The position numbers and the translations under genes are program-made. This document shows positions 61,868 through 64,000 of a stretch of DNA of 64,000 bases, piece by piece. Source of the DNA: Haloferula rosea. GTDB taxonomy: Bacteria; Verrucomicrobiota; Verrucomicrobiia; Verrucomicrobiales; Akkermansiaceae. Position 1 is the stretch's first letter. Each line of letters starts with the position of its first letter. The notes beneath the pieces are model-generated. The model was not told the origin of the DNA and ran no database searches. It was given only the letters and a program-made list of their open reading frames with translations. Location: positions 310,001 to 374,000 of the forward strand of contig NZ_JAENII010000001.1 of NCBI RefSeq assembly GCF_016595525.1. The letters run 5' to 3'.

Positions 61868-62905
61868 ATGATGAAACTGCAAGGAAACCTCATTCCCTAC
61901 ATCGCTGCGAGCATGCTGCTGATCGCGGTGGATCTGACACTGGCAGGTCCGGGCATCGGAGAACCGGTGCGGAAGGCGCAGGCATTGTCTGAGGCCAGTT
62001 CGTCGCTCGAAGAGAGGATCAGCAGGTTTTTGAAGAACAGTGACCGCATGCAAGGTGCGGCAGTTGATATTCAGGTCCGCGACCACATTGCCATCGTGAC
62101 GGGAACGGTCGACAACCTCGACCAAGCTGAGTGGATTGCAGCCACCTGCTTTGCGACTGATGAGGTTTACGGAGCGGTTCAGCGGATCGAGATCGATGCT
62201 TCCCGGTATGATCAGAGCACCGCTCAAGAGTCGCTTCAACACATGCTCAATCACTCGCCTGCTCTGGAGGCCACCGAATTGGTGGTGACGGCGGCCGAGA
62301 CACCGGAGGTGATGATCACGGGTGAGGCAGGTGATCCTGATGAGATCGAGTTTGCGCGAGAGCTGGCCAGCAGGATCCCCGGTGTGCGGGCGATTCGAGT
62401 GAACGCCACGATCGATCCTCTGCGCTTCCGTTCCGACGAGGCGATCGAGGCGCAGCTCGGCTTCATGCTGCTGGATGACCCACTCACTGCCCATTTTCCG
62501 GTCAGGTTCCTGGTCACCGACGGCTTGTTGAGTATCGAAGGGAAGGTCGGGTCATCGGACGCGAAGCGCTACCTCGCCGAGAAGTTCATGGTGAGCGGTA
62601 TTCGCAACGTCGACCTGAGTGGCATCGAGACCGATCGCGACTTGAACCTGCCTGGGATGTCCGACAAGGGATACTTCCCTTCCGATGGATTGCGGGTGCT
62701 TGAGATGGCTTGCGACATGGATGCTCGCCTTGCCGAACTCGACCGTGAGTTCAGAGAGGATGCCGGGAGAATCTTTGTGGAAGCTCCGCGGATCACCCGT
62801 TCCGAGGCGGAGGCAATCATGGAGAATGCCCGTGGGCTTCCAGGGATCCGCGGGGTATTCCTGCCGGCCCCTACGGACGGAAACAAGGTACTGAGTCAGC
62901 GTTGA
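61868..62905 (+). CDS. Exported BON-domain protein
   Basis: A 345-residue exported protein with a signal peptide (about 1-27). At least two BON-type modules are visible: SLEERISRFLKNSDRMQGAA, DIQVRDHIAIVTGTVDNLDQ and, later, LLSIEGKVGSSDAKRYLAEK. BON domains bind membranes or small molecules and are typical of osmotic and envelope-stress proteins. Two adjacent ATGs (61868 and 61871) are possible starts. It is followed 23 bases later by a phospholipase-D/cardiolipin synthase-like gene. Confidence 0.8.
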   Translation: MMKLQGNLIPYIAASMLLIAVDLTLAGPGIGEPVRKAQALSEASSSLEERISRFLKNSDRMQGAAVDIQVRDHIAIVTGTVDNLDQAEWIAATCFATDEVYGAVQRIEIDASRYDQSTAQESLQHMLNHSPALEATELVVTAAETPEVMITGEAGDPDEIEFARELASRIPGVRAIRVNATIDPLRFRSDEAIEAQLGFMLLDDPLTAHFPVRFLVTDGLLSIEGKVGSSDAKRYLAEKFMVSGIRNVDLSGIETDRDLNLPGMSDKGYFPSDGLRVLEMACDMDARLAELDREFREDAGRIFVEAPRITRSEAEAIMENARGLPGIRGVFLPAPTDGNKVLSQR

Positions 62906-62928
62906 TCGCCAACAGCTCAGGATGCCGC

Positions 62929-64000
62929 ATGGACACTGATACAAGAGGTGGCGAGTTCGTCGGGGCCGAGGGATGGTTGGAGTCGGGTTTCCGCCCGGGG
63001 AACCAGGTGGAAGCGTTGGTCAATGGAGACGAGATCTTCCCGGCGATGCTCGAGGCCATTCGAGATGCGCAGCACTCGATCTGTCTGGAAACCTATATCT
63101 ACTGGAACGGCGAGATCGCGAAGGAGTTTGCCGATGCGCTTTCCCATGCTTCACGCCGCGGCGTGGAGGTGAGGGTCGTGCTCGATGATTATGGTTGTAG
63201 CCGGCTCGACGACCAATTGCTGGTGGAGATGCGCGATGCGGGAGTCGGGATCCACATGTATCGGCCCGTTCGTTGGCTGCAACTGCGGCGAAGCAATCAT
63301 CGCAGTCACCGCAAGCTCATGATCGTGGACCGGAGCGTTGGTTTCATTGGTGGGGTCGGCATTGCCGACGAGTGGAACGGCGACGCCAGGAATCGCTCCG
63401 AGTGGAGGGACAACCATTTCCGTGTCGCCGGCCCGGTCGTCCACGACATGGAGCGCGTGTTTGATCAGCACTGGCCGGGGGATGCTCTGGCTGTGGGTAG
63501 CGACTGCCCTGCCAACATGGAACCGAAGGGTTCACTTAGCGCCGGGGTTCTCGCATCCGAACCACTGCAAAACCACTACGAGGTGGCAATGGTGTTTGCC
63601 ACGGCACTGGACCGTGCGGAAGAGTCGGTCCATATCTGCTCTCCCTATTTCCTTCCGGATGATCGTCTCAAACGAGCGCTGCTCGCAGCCCGCGAGCGCG
63701 GGGTTAGCGTGGTGGTGGTCACAGCGGGGAAACATACCGACAAGCAGATCGTTCGGTGGGCTTCCAGGCACAACTGGGAAGATCTGCTGGAAGCGGGTGT
63801 GGAGATCCATGAGTTCGACCCGACGCTCATCCACGTGAAATCCATCGTCGTTGATCATCTTTTGACCATTGTCGGGAGCGCCAACTTCGACGTCCGCTCT
63901 GCGAGGTTGAATGATGAAGCCTGTCTTGTGGTGAAGGACCGTGGCTTTGCGGAGGAAGAGGAAAGGCGTATCGCGGAAGACCTGAAAAGGTGCAGCAGGG
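62929..64000 (+). CDS. Cardiolipin synthase-like phospholipase D protein, cut by window end
   Basis: The frame from ATG 62929 is open to the window end (357 codons). Two HKD motifs are present: HRKLMIVD (His127, Lys129, Asp134) followed by FIGGVG, and HVKSIVVD (His302, Lys304, Asp309) followed by GSANFD. These are the paired half-sites of the phospholipase D superfamily. No N-terminal membrane helices are seen, as in ClsB-like cardiolipin synthases. The stop codon lies outside the window. Confidence 0.9.
   Translation, partial: MDTDTRGGEFVGAEGWLESGFRPGNQVEALVNGDEIFPAMLEAIRDAQHSICLETYIYWNGEIAKEFADALSHASRRGVEVRVVLDDYGCSRLDDQLLVEMRDAGVGIHMYRPVRWLQLRRSNHRSHRKLMIVDRSVGFIGGVGIADEWNGDARNRSEWRDNHFRVAGPVVHDMERVFDQHWPGDALAVGSDCPANMEPKGSLSAGVLASEPLQNHYEVAMVFATALDRAEESVHICSPYFLPDDRLKRALLAARERGVSVVVVTAGKHTDKQIVRWASRHNWEDLLEAGVEIHEFDPTLIHVKSIVVDHLLTIVGSANFDVRSARLNDEACLVVKDRGFAEEEERRIAEDLKRCSR

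Overview
The window looks like a chromosomal segment of a GC-rich Gram-negative bacterium of the phylum Verrucomicrobiota, probably order Verrucomicrobiales. This rests on three secreted sulfatase genes (one with two sulfatase domains), a PEP-CTERM protein, a very large prepilin-like protein of a verrucomicrobial type, an ECF sigma factor coupled to a Ser/Thr kinase, thrombospondin-type-3 calcium repeats, an outer-membrane beta-barrel and several lipoproteins. No insertion sequence, prophage, CRISPR array, tRNA or rRNA was seen. All family names come from reading motifs, not from database searches.

Layout. 1-4.6 kb: end of the ribosomal spc operon (rplR partial, rpsE, rplO, secY, adk, map) with no rpmD. 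4.6-5.7 kb: queC-queF for queuosine. 5.7-25 kb, minus strand: a surface and secretion region. It holds an operon-like run of a PEP-CTERM protein, a 755-residue calcium-repeat protein and a double sulfatase; a second run of a giant prepilin-like protein, an ECF sigma factor and a Ser/Thr kinase; and two more sulfatases. 25-30.3 kb, plus strand: a tightly coupled trio of exported proteins (discoidin-PDZ-toroid, transglutaminase-like, thioredoxin-like). 30-32.4 kb: a methyltransferase and two membrane proteins. 32.4-37.5 kb: a TetR-regulated RND efflux system with two matching operator-like dyads. 37.7-47.4 kb: housekeeping and mixed genes (pckG, rhomboid protease, mazG, beta-barrel protein, M42 aminopeptidase, lgt, LysM lipoprotein, SRPBCC protein, MFS transporter). 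47.4-54 kb: a TPR-like lipoprotein coupled to a DUF3142-like protein, then purE-purK. 54-56 kb: a GH78-like alpha-L-rhamnosidase. 56-59.9 kb: a structured intergenic region followed by a sigma-54 response regulator, an orphan 66-residue HisKA protein and a hybrid histidine kinase. 59.9-64 kb: an envelope-stress-like set (DUF4235, DUF1328, FUSC-type, BON, phospholipase-D/cardiolipin synthase-like, the last cut by the window end).

Working together. The sulfatases and the rhamnosidase suggest growth on sulfated, rhamnose-containing polysaccharides. The most interesting regulatory idea is that the sigma factor/kinase pair controls both its own operon and the neighbouring PEP-CTERM/sulfatase operon: both have a GTCCC-N9-GGGAC dyad with similar flanks upstream. 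A domain of about 190 residues is shared by three adjacent exported proteins there, which suggests duplication and divergence of a surface module. Many neighbours overlap by ATGA, which supports operons and helped fix several start codons.
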